DNA of 64,000 nucleotides from Marinobacter denitrificans (GTDB lineage Bacteria > Pseudomonadota > Gammaproteobacteria > Pseudomonadales > Oleiphilaceae), in NCBI RefSeq assembly GCF_008795955.1, contig NZ_VMHN01000006.1:150131-214130 (forward strand). The letters are read 5' to 3'. The notes below the pieces were generated by a model. The model was not told the origin of the DNA, made no database searches, and worked only from the letters and a program-made list of their open reading frames with translations. The position numbers and the translations under genes are program-made. Shown piece by piece: positions 44,577 through 51,871 of the stretch. Numbering within the stretch: position 1 is the stretch's first letter; each line of letters opens with the position of its first letter.

Positions 44577-45215
44577 TTACTTCCGACCAGGTTGGCGGGT
44601 AACGCGCAGATACGGTGTCTGCTCATCCCATCCGTCGGGGAAGCGCTCTTTGGCCTCTTCGTTGGAGAGCGACGGAACGATGATCACATCCTCGCCATTC
44701 TTCCAGTCCACCGGCGTGGCCACTTTGTGGTTGTCGGTCAGTTGGAGCGAATCAATGACGCGCAGGATCTCGTCCAGATTGCGCCCGGTGCTGGGCGGAT
44801 ACGTCAGCATCAGACGGATTTTTTTCGCGGAATCGATAATGAATACCGTTCGAACAGTCACCTTGGGATCGGCTTTTGGATGGATCATTCCGTACTGGTC
44901 GGCAACCACCTGATCCTTGTCTGCCAACAGGGGAAAATTGAGCCCCTTGCCCTGGGTTTTCTCGATATCCTTCGCCCAGTCTTTATGGGAGTCGAGCGGG
45001 TCGACGGAGACCCCGATCAGCTTCACACCGCGACTGGCGAACTCGTCCTTACGCTTGGCGAAGGCGCCGAGCTCTGTGGTACAGACAGGGGTGTAGTCGG
45101 CGGGGTGTGAAAACAGCACGGCCCAGTCGTCTCCCAGCCACTCATGAAACTGAATGTTTCCCTCGGTGGATGCGACGGTGAAATCGGGAGCGGTTTCTCC
45201 AAGTTGCAATGTCAT
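44577..45215 (-). CDS. 1-Cys peroxiredoxin (Prx6 type)
   Basis: 212 residues with the peroxidatic site HPADYTPVCTTELGAF, RTVFIIDSAKKIRLMLTYPPSTGRN, and a long C-terminal domain (PVDWKNGEDVIIVPSLSNEEA) typical of Prx6. No resolving cysteine is apparent. It reduces peroxides in the cytosol. It is the first gene of the prx-ccmFGHI-lgt operon and follows a MerR-type promoter. Confidence 0.92.
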   Translation of the reverse strand: MTLQLGETAPDFTVASTEGNIQFHEWLGDDWAVLFSHPADYTPVCTTELGAFAKRKDEFASRGVKLIGVSVDPLDSHKDWAKDIEKTQGKGLNFPLLADKDQVVADQYGMIHPKADPKVTVRTVFIIDSAKKIRLMLTYPPSTGRNLDEILRVIDSLQLTDNHKVATPVDWKNGEDVIIVPSLSNEEAKERFPDGWDEQTPYLRVTRQPGRK

Positions 45216-45264
45216 CGTTTCATTCTCCTTTGCTTTGGCTGTCGTTCTCGGTTCGTCAGTACAG

Positions 45265-45295
45265 ACGATATCTTTAAAGTCAACTTTAAGGTCAA
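45265..45295 (-). promoter_or_regulatory. MerR-type promoter and dyad upstream of the peroxiredoxin gene
   Basis: On the minus strand: -35 TTGACC (45290-45295), a 19-bp spacer (45271-45289), -10 TATCGT (45265-45270). The spacer contains the dyad CCTTAAAG-TTGA-CTTTAAAG (7 of 8 positions symmetrical). A 19-bp spacer filled by a dyad is the hallmark of MerR-family activator control. The dyad differs from the cadR operator, so another MerR regulator is expected. Confidence 0.65.
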
Positions 45296-45314
45296 GGCGT
45301 TTGTCAGATGTTTT

Positions 45315-45827
45315 TTAGCCTGATCCATCGAGCTCGACGTTCGTGCCCGATTTTTCGGGTATGAAACTGACATAGAGGAAAAGCACGGTGCCCAGCACAA
45401 TGGCGATATCGGCAAGGTTAAAGGCTGGCCAGTGCCAGGATTGCCAATAGACATCAAAGGAATCCACAACATAGCCACGAAATATCCGGTCAATCAGGTT
45501 GCCCACGGCACCGCCAAGAATAAGGCTGTACGCGATGGCTTCTCCCCTGCGGCGGCACTGAAGAATCAGCCCGATCAGTACAATCGAGACAACTACCGCG
45601 ACTGTGATAAGAAAGTATCGCTGCCAACCTCCGCCATCGGCAAACAGGCTGAATGCGGCGCCGGTGTTCCAGACATGAACCCAGTTAAAGAACGGGGTCA
45701 CCGGAATCGATTCGCCATACGCCATTGACTGCTGGACCAGCCATTTTACAACCTGATCAGACGCCGCAATCAGGCCCGAAATCGCCAGCAGGCTATACGG
45801 CAAGAGTTTTTTGGTAACGATGGACAT
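45315..45827 (-). CDS. lspA: Lipoprotein signal peptidase (signal peptidase II)
   Basis: 170 residues, four predicted helices. Catalytic aspartates are in GAVGNLIDRIFRG and FNLADIAIVLG; NTGAAFSLFADGGGWQ is also conserved. It cleaves prolipoproteins after Lgt action. It begins 4 bp after the CDF transporter stop, so it is in the CadR-controlled unit, as in pbr-type lead-resistance loci where an lspA homologue accompanies the metal exporter. A charged C-terminal extension follows the last helix. Confidence 0.92.
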   Translation of the reverse strand: MSIVTKKLLPYSLLAISGLIAASDQVVKWLVQQSMAYGESIPVTPFFNWVHVWNTGAAFSLFADGGGWQRYFLITVAVVVSIVLIGLILQCRRRGEAIAYSLILGGAVGNLIDRIFRGYVVDSFDVYWQSWHWPAFNLADIAIVLGTVLFLYVSFIPEKSGTNVELDGSG

Positions 45828-45830
45828 TGT

Positions 45831-46727
45831 TTAACCCTTAAGCGCCAGGATGCGCCTGGCACCGTTGAGTACGATAATCCCCGCGATGCTGCCGATGATC
45901 AGGTCCGGATAATTGGAGCCAGTCCATGCGACCAGGGCGCCAGCGGTAATGACCCCCAGATTGATGACCACATCGTTGGCTGAGAATATCCAGCTCGCCT
46001 TCATGTGGGCACCGCCCTCCCGATGTTTGGATATCAGCAGCAGACAGGTGGTGTTAGCGATCAATGCGATGAACGCAATCCCCATCATTGCCAGCGACTC
46101 CGGCTCACTGCCGAAGACAAAGCGCCTCACCACCTCTGCGAGTGCGCCCACAGCCAGAATCAGTTGGAGTACGCCCGCGAGATGCGCCGCACGCACCTGC
46201 ATTTTCACGCTGTGCCCAACCGCATACAGGGCGAGCCCATACACGGCCGCGTCGGCGAAATTGTCCAGGGATTCTGCAATCAGTCCGGTAGACTGGGCGA
46301 TCAGGCCGGCCGTCATTTCCACCGCAAACAGGACGGCATTGATACCGAGCAACCAACGCAGGGTGCCGGACTCCTGCTCGGCCGAGATAGCCGTACCCCC
46401 GACCGCCTTGATTGACTCAGGGTCGGCAGCGGCCGTTTCCTGAAGCGAAGCTCCCAGCCCGAGGGTTGCCAGCTTCGCGGTGATAGGCTCAGCCTCGCCA
46501 TCGTGCACAACCTTCAACCGCCGATCAGACAGCTCAAAGGACAGCCCGCGAATGTCTTCAAAACCGTTCAGGGCCAGGCGAATCATCCGTTCCTCCGAAG
46601 GACAATCCATCTTCGGTACGGTATACACACTGATCCAGTTGCCGGACGCTTCAGAGGCCCACGACCCGGTATTACCCTCGGCGGGTGTTGCGTCGCAGCC
46701 ACAGGCGTCTTCACAGGATTTACTCAT
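45831..46727 (-). CDS. CDF-type metal cation transporter with Cys-rich and HMA-like N-terminus
   Basis: 298 residues. The N-terminus is cysteine-rich (SCEDACGCD), followed by a domain resembling heavy-metal-associated domains but with MDCPSEE, so only one of the two usual cysteines. Then come about six helices with metal-site residues in ESLDNFADAAVYG and SANDVVINLG. The usual cytosolic C-terminal domain is absent. It is expected to export Cd, Zn or Pb. Divergent from cadR and controlled from the shared promoter region. Confidence 0.85.
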   Translation of the reverse strand: MSKSCEDACGCDATPAEGNTGSWASEASGNWISVYTVPKMDCPSEERMIRLALNGFEDIRGLSFELSDRRLKVVHDGEAEPITAKLATLGLGASLQETAAADPESIKAVGGTAISAEQESGTLRWLLGINAVLFAVEMTAGLIAQSTGLIAESLDNFADAAVYGLALYAVGHSVKMQVRAAHLAGVLQLILAVGALAEVVRRFVFGSEPESLAMMGIAFIALIANTTCLLLISKHREGGAHMKASWIFSANDVVINLGVITAGALVAWTGSNYPDLIIGSIAGIIVLNGARRILALKG

Positions 46728-46760
46728 GATACGGCTCCACTTGAGTATTGTCGGATTATG

Positions 46761-46791
46761 ATTTAAAACTATATAGTCACTATAAGGTCAA
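46761..46791 (-). promoter_or_regulatory. CadR-type promoter/operator driving the CDF-lspA unit
   Basis: Minus strand -35 TTGACC (46786-46791), 19-bp spacer (46767-46785) with the imperfect dyad CTTATAG-TGA-CTATATAG, -10 TTAAAT (46761-46766). It has the stretched-spacer architecture activated by metal-bound MerR proteins and lies between divergent cadR and the transporter gene. Confidence 0.75.
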
Positions 46792-46824
46792 TAGAACAGA
46801 TACCATTTGTCGAGGAGAAGCCCG

Positions 46825-47226
46825 ATGCGCATTGGTCAGTTGGCACGGTCCGTAGGCGTCGATACCCAGACCATCCGTTTCTATGAGCGAGAAGGCTTGT
46901 TACCACCGCCGGATCGTCAGGACAACGGCTACCGTATTTACACCGAACGGCATGTTGAGCGACTGGCCTTCATCCGGCGCTGCAGAATACTTGAGCTGTC
47001 ACTCGCTGAAATTCACGAGTTACAGCGTTATCAGGGCGCGCCCCATCAGCCTTGCAGGGCCATCAACACCTTGCTTGATGATCAGATCGCTCATGTACAG
47101 TCTCAGATAACCGATCTGCAGGTACTGGAGAAACAACTTGTGTCGCTGCGAGCAAGTTGTAACGATGATCGGGAAATTGAGGCCTGTGGGGTTCTCGAAG
47201 GGCTCAGCGAAGGAAGCATGCAGTAG
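46825..47226 (+). CDS. cadR: Cd(II)/Pb(II)-responsive MerR regulator CadR, copy 1
   Basis: 133 residues from the ATG at 46825 (GAGGAG 9 bases upstream). Winged helix MRIGQLARSVGVDTQTIRFY, wing NGYRIYTERHVERLAFI, coiled-coil helix LLDDQIAHVQSQITDLQVLEKQL. Cysteines expected for Cd/Pb binding are C78 (QPC), the one in LRASCND and the one in EACGVL. It represses and, with metal, activates the divergent CDF promoter. Four residues differ from copy 2. Confidence 0.92.
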   Translation: MRIGQLARSVGVDTQTIRFYEREGLLPPPDRQDNGYRIYTERHVERLAFIRRCRILELSLAEIHELQRYQGAPHQPCRAINTLLDDQIAHVQSQITDLQVLEKQLVSLRASCNDDREIEACGVLEGLSEGSMQ

Positions 47227-47249
47227 TAGCCTGAAGCAGGTATGCTCAG

Positions 47250-47330
47250 TATTAGGGTAGCCAGCGTGGAAAGATCAATATACTTGCGTAGGTGCTGAAC
47301 ATCCGCTCCCTGGCGGAGTTTTTCGACAAC
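47250..47330 (-). pseudogene. Fragment of a TlpA-like thioredoxin gene
   Basis: The minus-strand frame reads VVEKLRQGADVQHLRKYIDL then STLATL, which aligns with VVEKFYRKTGIQHLRHYIDP and STLATSTL inside the intact TlpA-like protein at 51872-52447. Only about 27 codons remain, beginning shortly after the cadR copy 1 repeat. It shows that copy 1 was also once next to a tlpA allele, different from the surviving one. Confidence 0.7.
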
Positions 47331-47453
47331 ACGGAGCCTGAGTAGTCGGCAGATAGAGCAAGCACTTCATCATGTCTTGTTTCGTTGAAAAGGCTGCATC
47401 AACTGTTGCCAGTAGTTCATTGGTAATTCGGCGCTGAAACAATACCAAGATCC

Positions 47454-48407
47454 TTAGTGCTGATCGCTCGCTCGGAATCGTAGTAAGCCGTGCCGTGCAA
47501 GGATCTTAGCGGCAATGGGTGAAGTGATCATTTGTATCACTGCAAAGAATGCGGCAGGAATCGCAATTTCTGAAGGTAAGCCAGATGCGGCGACAAAAGC
47601 AGCAGCAATGCTAAATTCTTTTTTGCTCACGGTGAAGAGATAGGTAATCACTTCTTTCCGGTCAGAGGTTAGCAACCGTGAGGACATTCCTATCAGGTAG
47701 CCAATCAGATTAAGACTCAGGGCTGCTCCAGCAATCAAAAAAGCGTACCAGCCATAACCAATGATAGTTTCTGCGTTTGGGCCTACTACAGCCAGTAGTA
47801 TCAGAAGATATATGATTGATCCAATTCCCGCGTACGTTGAATCATGGCGTGCAAAAAAATCTGGAAATCCTGTGCGTAAGCTCACTCCAACAACAGTGGG
47901 AACGAGAACGATCAAGGCTAATTCAAAGATGATTGCCCCGAGAGGAACTTCCAGCTGTATTCCAGTCAGCCATAAAAAAACGAATGGAACAATGAATGGC
48001 GATAGTGCTGTATTGACCGCATTAAAAACGGCTGCTAAGGCAACATTCCCCCGCGCCATTAATACCAGCAGCGGAGACGAAACATCTGTCGGCAATGTGC
48101 CAAGCAACGTTTGACCTGCTGCAAGAGGTCCGTTCCCGAAAAATAAACGGCCAGTCAGAAAACCGGCAATCGACATCGGACCATAGACCAGACCTAGTGC
48201 TAAAAATTGCCTTGAAGGTTTGCGAAAGACCACTCGAACGGCATGTGCGTCGAAGGTAAGACTGATGACAAGCATCAGCAGCGCGAGCAGTGGACCGATA
48301 AAGGGCTCTAGGTGCGTTCCTAACCCTGGGAATACTAAGACCAAACCAGCTAAAGTGATAACGAACCAAACAAGATTAGACTCCACAAAATAGATGAATC
48401 TGATCAT
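47454..48407 (-). CDS. BASS-family (bile acid:sodium symporter-like) carrier
   Basis: 317 residues, about nine or ten helices. Family-like segments include LVFPGLGTHLEPFIGPLLALLM, LLGTLPTDVSSPLLVLMARGNVAL (crossover region), NAVNTALSPFIVPFVFLW and KKEFSIAAAFVAASGLPSEIAIPAAFFAVIQM. Members carry organic anions, panthothenate precursors or arsenite. Its start overlaps the MBL-hydrolase stop (ATGA), so they form one operon. Base composition is visibly more AT-rich than the flanking ccm and lnt genes. The substrate is unknown. Confidence 0.82.
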   Translation of the reverse strand: MIRFIYFVESNLVWFVITLAGLVLVFPGLGTHLEPFIGPLLALLMLVISLTFDAHAVRVVFRKPSRQFLALGLVYGPMSIAGFLTGRLFFGNGPLAAGQTLLGTLPTDVSSPLLVLMARGNVALAAVFNAVNTALSPFIVPFVFLWLTGIQLEVPLGAIIFELALIVLVPTVVGVSLRTGFPDFFARHDSTYAGIGSIIYLLILLAVVGPNAETIIGYGWYAFLIAGAALSLNLIGYLIGMSSRLLTSDRKEVITYLFTVSKKEFSIAAAFVAASGLPSEIAIPAAFFAVIQMITSPIAAKILARHGLLRFRASDQH

Positions 48408-48964
48408 ATCTTGGAGTCCACCGTGCCCGATGAGGTTGGGCGACCTTCACACTGCGCGAACAACTCGATGGCTTTGTCGCAATAAGCACAGTGCCCATCG
48501 CAGCAGTCGTGCATCAGAAACGCTATGAGATCAGCAAGTACAGGAAAAATAGCACTGTCTTCGATCAGAAGAGCGTCGTCGGTGAAAATACGGTCGTCCA
48601 GACGGTATGCGAAATGGCCATCGGTATGGCCCGGCGTGTGAATCGGCTGGAAGCTGAGCCGACCGACCTGAAAGGGCCTCCCCTCCTCAACTCCTACGTC
48701 CGTGCAGGGCAGGCAATCCATGGCAGGCGCCGCGATTTTACTGCCCGCTTTCTGCTTTAGCTCGCGGGCGGAAGTGATGTGATCGGCGTGGATATGGGTA
48801 TCCAGAGTGTATTCCAGCTTGAGCCCCAGCTTTGATACCTCTGCCAGGTCGCGCTCGACCGAGTTGATAACCGGATCAATCAGGACCGCTCGTCCGGTTT
48901 CCTCGCAGCCCAGAAGATAGGTGTAAGTGCTGGATACGGGTTCATACAGTTGTCGAAAGATCAT
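48404..48964 (-). CDS. MBL-fold metallohydrolase, ETHE1-like with divergent C-terminus
   Basis: 186 residues from ATG 48964 (AGGGAA upstream). The N-terminal two thirds match persulfide-dioxygenase/glyoxalase II-like proteins: MIFRQLYEPVSSTYTYLLG, THIHADHITSARELKQK, IHTPGHTDGHFAYRL and FTDDALL supply His, His and Asp ligands. After DDALLI the sequence departs from the family and ends with DCCDGHCAYCDKAIELFAQC, a Cys/His-rich segment. It could handle persulfide or glutathione conjugates; activity is uncertain because of the tail. Confidence 0.7.
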   Translation of the reverse strand: MIFRQLYEPVSSTYTYLLGCEETGRAVLIDPVINSVERDLAEVSKLGLKLEYTLDTHIHADHITSARELKQKAGSKIAAPAMDCLPCTDVGVEEGRPFQVGRLSFQPIHTPGHTDGHFAYRLDDRIFTDDALLIEDSAIFPVLADLIAFLMHDCCDGHCAYCDKAIELFAQCEGRPTSSGTVDSKI

Positions 48965-49116
48965 GTGTTGTTCCCTGTCTGCGTCGGCGCTTCCATCCGC
49001 AAATGCTACCATCAACCTGCATGCTGCATGGGCAACCAACCCGGCTTGCTGTGTGCTTTATGAGAAAGAAGCTGCGTATATCTGGGATAGGATCCAAGCG
49101 TGCGTCAGCGAAAACT

Positions 49117-49647
49117 CTAGCCGATTCCGCGGCGACGGCTGCCTGGCTGATGTCGTATTTCGGCCCAGATAAAGAGGGCAGCACCGAGGACGATCCATAC
49201 GTCCGCCAGGTTGAACGATGGCCAGTGCCACTGGGCATAATGAAAATCGAGAAGATCCTCGACGTAGCCCAAGCGTAAGCGATCTGCGACATTGCCCAAC
49301 GCACCGCCGAGGATAGCGCTGAGTGCGAGCCGATAACTCAGTACGCTCGGTGAACGCCAAAGCCAGTACACCAGTAACGTCGAGATAACCAAGGCCAGCC
49401 CGATGAAAAGCGGCTACTGCCAACCGCCGGCATCCGCTAGAAAGCTGAACGCCGCCCCCGTATTGTGGCGGTGGACCCAATTGAAGAAGGGCGTGACCGA
49501 TACACTTTCTCCATACATAAGCATGGTACTGGCAAGGTACTTGCTAGCCTGATCCGCCAGCAGTAACAGGAGCGAGAGCCACAGCCAGCGCATCGTTTTT
49601 CTCGGCTCGTGGGCTTTCTCTGCGAGCCAATTGCCATAAGTAGACAA
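49117..49647 (-). pseudogene. lspA: Second lspA, interrupted by an in-frame amber codon
   Basis: One continuous frame of 177 codons encodes a signal peptidase II (ADQASKYLASTMLMYGESV, FFNWVHRHNTGAAFSFLADAGGWQ, GGALGNVADRLRLGYVEDLLD, FNLADVWIVLGAALF), with both catalytic Asp regions. A single TAG at 49414-49416, directly after GGWQ, splits it. No frameshift is needed. It is related to but clearly different from the lspA at 45315. It lies 52 bp downstream of lnt. Confidence 0.8.
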
Positions 49648-49699
49648 ATTCCTTCCTCCTCACCCAATTGAAAATCTGCTCGCTATAGAGTGGCGGGCG

Positions 49700-51190
49700 T
49701 CATGTACCCAGCCGATGATACTGGCGAATTCGAAGAAGCAGGAGCAAGCCGAGTCCGAGTGCGATCACACCAAGGACAGGCCAATCCCTCCAGCGCACAT
49801 AAGGGGTCGCACCAGTTCGCGGTGTCACCTCGACGCTGAGGCTGGCTACGCGGAACTGAGGAGCGCGCTTGAGGATCTTTCCCTCGTAGCTGACAGCTGC
49901 TGTGATACCCGTGTTCGTGGCTCGCAGTAGGTCACGTCCGGTTTCGATGGCACGCATGCGGGCCATCTGGAAGTGCTGGAGAGGGCCGAGCGAGCTGCCG
50001 AACCAGGCATCATTACTGACATTCACCAGCACCTGCGCTTCGGGCAGAAGTTCCGTGACTTCAGCACCAAAGACCGCCTCGTAGCAGATGAGTGCCCCTA
50101 CGGGCACCCCTGCTGCATTCAGGACGTGCGCGTCCCGTCCCGGTGTAAAATCGGACATGGGCGCCCCGAGCACGTCGAGGGCCGAACCCAAAAACTCCCG
50201 AAACGGAACATATTCACCGAAGGGCACCAGGTGGCGTTTGTAGTAGAAGCCTGAGGGATCGGAGAGGCTTACCACTGCATTATAGGCGCGGCCATCCGCC
50301 TCGCGTACCGGGACGCCAATCATTAACAAGGTGCCTGCCTGATCGGCTAACGCCTCAAGCTCAGCAAGATATTCTTTGGCCTGGTCATGCCACATCGGGA
50401 TTGCCGCTTCTGGCCAGATCACGATGTCGGCCCCGAGATGCTGCTTCGTAAGCGCCTGATAGCGCTCAATTGTGATTTCCCGGTAATCCGGGTCCCATTT
50501 CTTGTCTTGCGCGATGTTTCCTTGCAAGAGGGCGACATCGATAGGGTCAGCGGCTGGCTGCGTCCACTCGCGGTCCAGGAGCTGCAAGCCAGCGAGAGTA
50601 ACGATTAACACGGCACCGGCTACCGCTGCACGGCGCAGGCTTGGGCCTAAGATAACCCACGCAAGACCGCCGGCGAACAGTGCCACCAGAAAACTCACGC
50701 CAAGCACACCAAAGACAGGAGCGATAGTGGCGAGTGTGGTGTCGGTCTGGCTGTAGCCGATAAAGAGCCAGGGAAAGCCGGTCAAGAACCAGGTGCGCAT
50801 CCATTCACTCAACACCCATGCCGCCGGTAGTCCTAGCCAGAGCGCCATCGCATCCATCTCAGGTCTCAGGCGGCGCACGAGATAGGCGACGCCCCATGGG
50901 AAGAGGGCGAGCAGCGAGACAAAGGCCGCTGTGGCTAACCCCGCCACCACAGGGCCATTGCCGTACTGGCTGATGCTGATGAAGACCCAGGAGACACCTA
51001 CGCCGAAGTAACCAAGGCCAAAGAGGTAGGCCGACCATAGCACCTGACGCTTTGAAGATTGCGCGGTCAGGGCAAAAAATGCAGCCAGAGCGATCATTGC
51101 AAGCCATGCCCAGCCCACAGGGGCAAAGGCAAGCGGCATGGCGCCTCCGGCAAGTAGAGCTATCCCCCTTGTTAGAAGCTCCTTGTGGCG
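49700..51190 (-). CDS. lnt: Apolipoprotein N-acyltransferase
   Basis: 496 residues from the ATG at 51190. N-terminal multi-helix membrane part, then a nitrilase-like periplasmic domain with the catalytic residues in place: Glu in VIWPEAAIP, Lys in GNIAQDKKWDP and Cys in GALICYEAVFG. It adds the third acyl chain to lipoproteins. The core copy is normally beside ybeX; this one lies in the metal island downstream of a duplicated CadR promoter. Confidence 0.92.
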   Translation of the reverse strand, partial: RHKELLTRGIALLAGGAMPLAFAPVGWAWLAMIALAAFFALTAQSSKRQVLWSAYLFGLGYFGVGVSWVFISISQYGNGPVVAGLATAAFVSLLALFPWGVAYLVRRLRPEMDAMALWLGLPAAWVLSEWMRTWFLTGFPWLFIGYSQTDTTLATIAPVFGVLGVSFLVALFAGGLAWVILGPSLRRAAVAGAVLIVTLAGLQLLDREWTQPAADPIDVALLQGNIAQDKKWDPDYREITIERYQALTKQHLGADIVIWPEAAIPMWHDQAKEYLAELEALADQAGTLLMIGVPVREADGRAYNAVVSLSDPSGFYYKRHLVPFGEYVPFREFLGSALDVLGAPMSDFTPGRDAHVLNAAGVPVGALICYEAVFGAEVTELLPEAQVLVNVSNDAWFGSSLGPLQHFQMARMRAIETGRDLLRATNTGITAAVSYEGKILKRAPQFRVASLSVEVTPRTGATPYVRWRDWPVLGVIALGLGLLLLLRIRQYHRLGT

Positions 51191-51281
51191 CATGCCCGTG
51201 GAGGGTAGCGCGTACTTATCACCCAATGCTCTCGCCTCCGAAGCCAGTATCAACCCTGTGGCTCATGCTTTTTTGCTCCGC

Positions 51282-51326
51282 TCAATTCAGTCCGCAGCCA
51301 CAGGCGTCTTCACAGGATTTACTCAT
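51282..51326 (-). CDS. 14-codon fusion leader left from the CDF transporter gene
   Basis: ATG 51326 begins MSKSCEDACGCGLN and then stops at 51282. The first 11 residues are those of the CDF transporter, after which the repeat joins unrelated sequence. It keeps the transporter's promoter and translation start, so it is probably translated as a short leader ahead of lnt (92 bp downstream). Confidence 0.55.
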   Translation of the reverse strand: MSKSCEDACGCGLN

Positions 51327-51359
51327 GATACGGCTCCACTTGAGTATTGTCGGATTATG

Positions 51360-51390
51360 ATTTAAAACCATATAGCCACTATAAGGTCAA
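51360..51390 (-). promoter_or_regulatory. Duplicated CadR-type promoter reading toward lnt
   Basis: -35 TTGACC (51385-51390), 19-bp spacer (51366-51384), -10 TTAAAT (51360-51365), as in copy 1, with two spacer differences (CATATAGCC in place of CTATATAGTC on the plus strand). It points into the 14-codon leader and then lnt. Confidence 0.7.
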
Positions 51391-51423
51391 TAAAGCAGAT
51401 ACCATCTGTTGAGGAGAAACCCG

Positions 51424-51825
51424 ATGCGCATTGGTCAGTTGGCACGGTCCGTAGGGGTCGACACCCAGACCATCCGTTTCTATGAGCGAGAGGGCTTGTT
51501 ACCGCCGCCGGATCGTCAGGACAACGGCTATCGTATTTACACTGAACGGCATGTTGAGCGACTGGCCTTCATCCGGCGCTGCAGAATACTCGAGCTGTCA
51601 CTCGCTGAAATTCACGAGTTACAGCGTTATCAGGGCGCGCCCCATCAGCCTTGCAGGGCCATCAACACCTTGCTTGATGATCACATCGCTCAAGTACGGT
51701 CTCAGATAACCGATCTGCAGGTACTGGAGAAACAACTTGTGTCGCTGCGAGCGAGTTGTAACGATGATCGGGAAATTGAGGCCTGCGGGGTTCTCGACGG
51801 GCTCAGCGAAGGAAGCATGCAGTAG
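51424..51825 (+). CDS. cadR: Cd(II)/Pb(II)-responsive MerR regulator CadR, copy 2
   Basis: 133 residues, 129 identical to copy 1. The four changes (Q to H, H to Q, Q to R in the dimerisation helix; E to D near the C-terminus) leave the metal-binding cysteines and DNA-binding domain unchanged. GAGGAG precedes the ATG. It would act on both promoter copies. Confidence 0.92.
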   Translation: MRIGQLARSVGVDTQTIRFYEREGLLPPPDRQDNGYRIYTERHVERLAFIRRCRILELSLAEIHELQRYQGAPHQPCRAINTLLDDHIAQVRSQITDLQVLEKQLVSLRASCNDDREIEACGVLDGLSEGSMQ

Positions 51826-51871
51826 TAGCTTGAAGCATTACGCACCTGCCTTTTCAATTGCGTAAATCCAG

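Larger units (their letters stand above)
46694..47239. repeat. 546-bp direct repeat, copy 1 (promoter region + cadR)
   Basis: It is co-linear with 51293-51838 at a constant offset of 4599 bases and nearly identical. It runs from codon 11 of the CDF gene, through the divergent promoter, to about 13 bases past the cadR stop. The sequence outside each end is unrelated. Confidence 0.9.
51293..51838. repeat. 546-bp direct repeat, copy 2 (promoter region + cadR)
   Basis: Mate of 46694-47239. Its left end cuts the CDF gene after codon 11 and joins the region upstream of lnt; its right end lies just past the cadR stop and before the intact tlpA-like gene. Confidence 0.9.

Noticed and set aside
51052..51360. 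Plus-strand ORF spanning the lnt start and repeat copy 2, sharing its end with an ORF at 46480-46761
   Set aside because: The shared C-terminus is just the duplicated antisense of the CDF start region; no independent gene signal.
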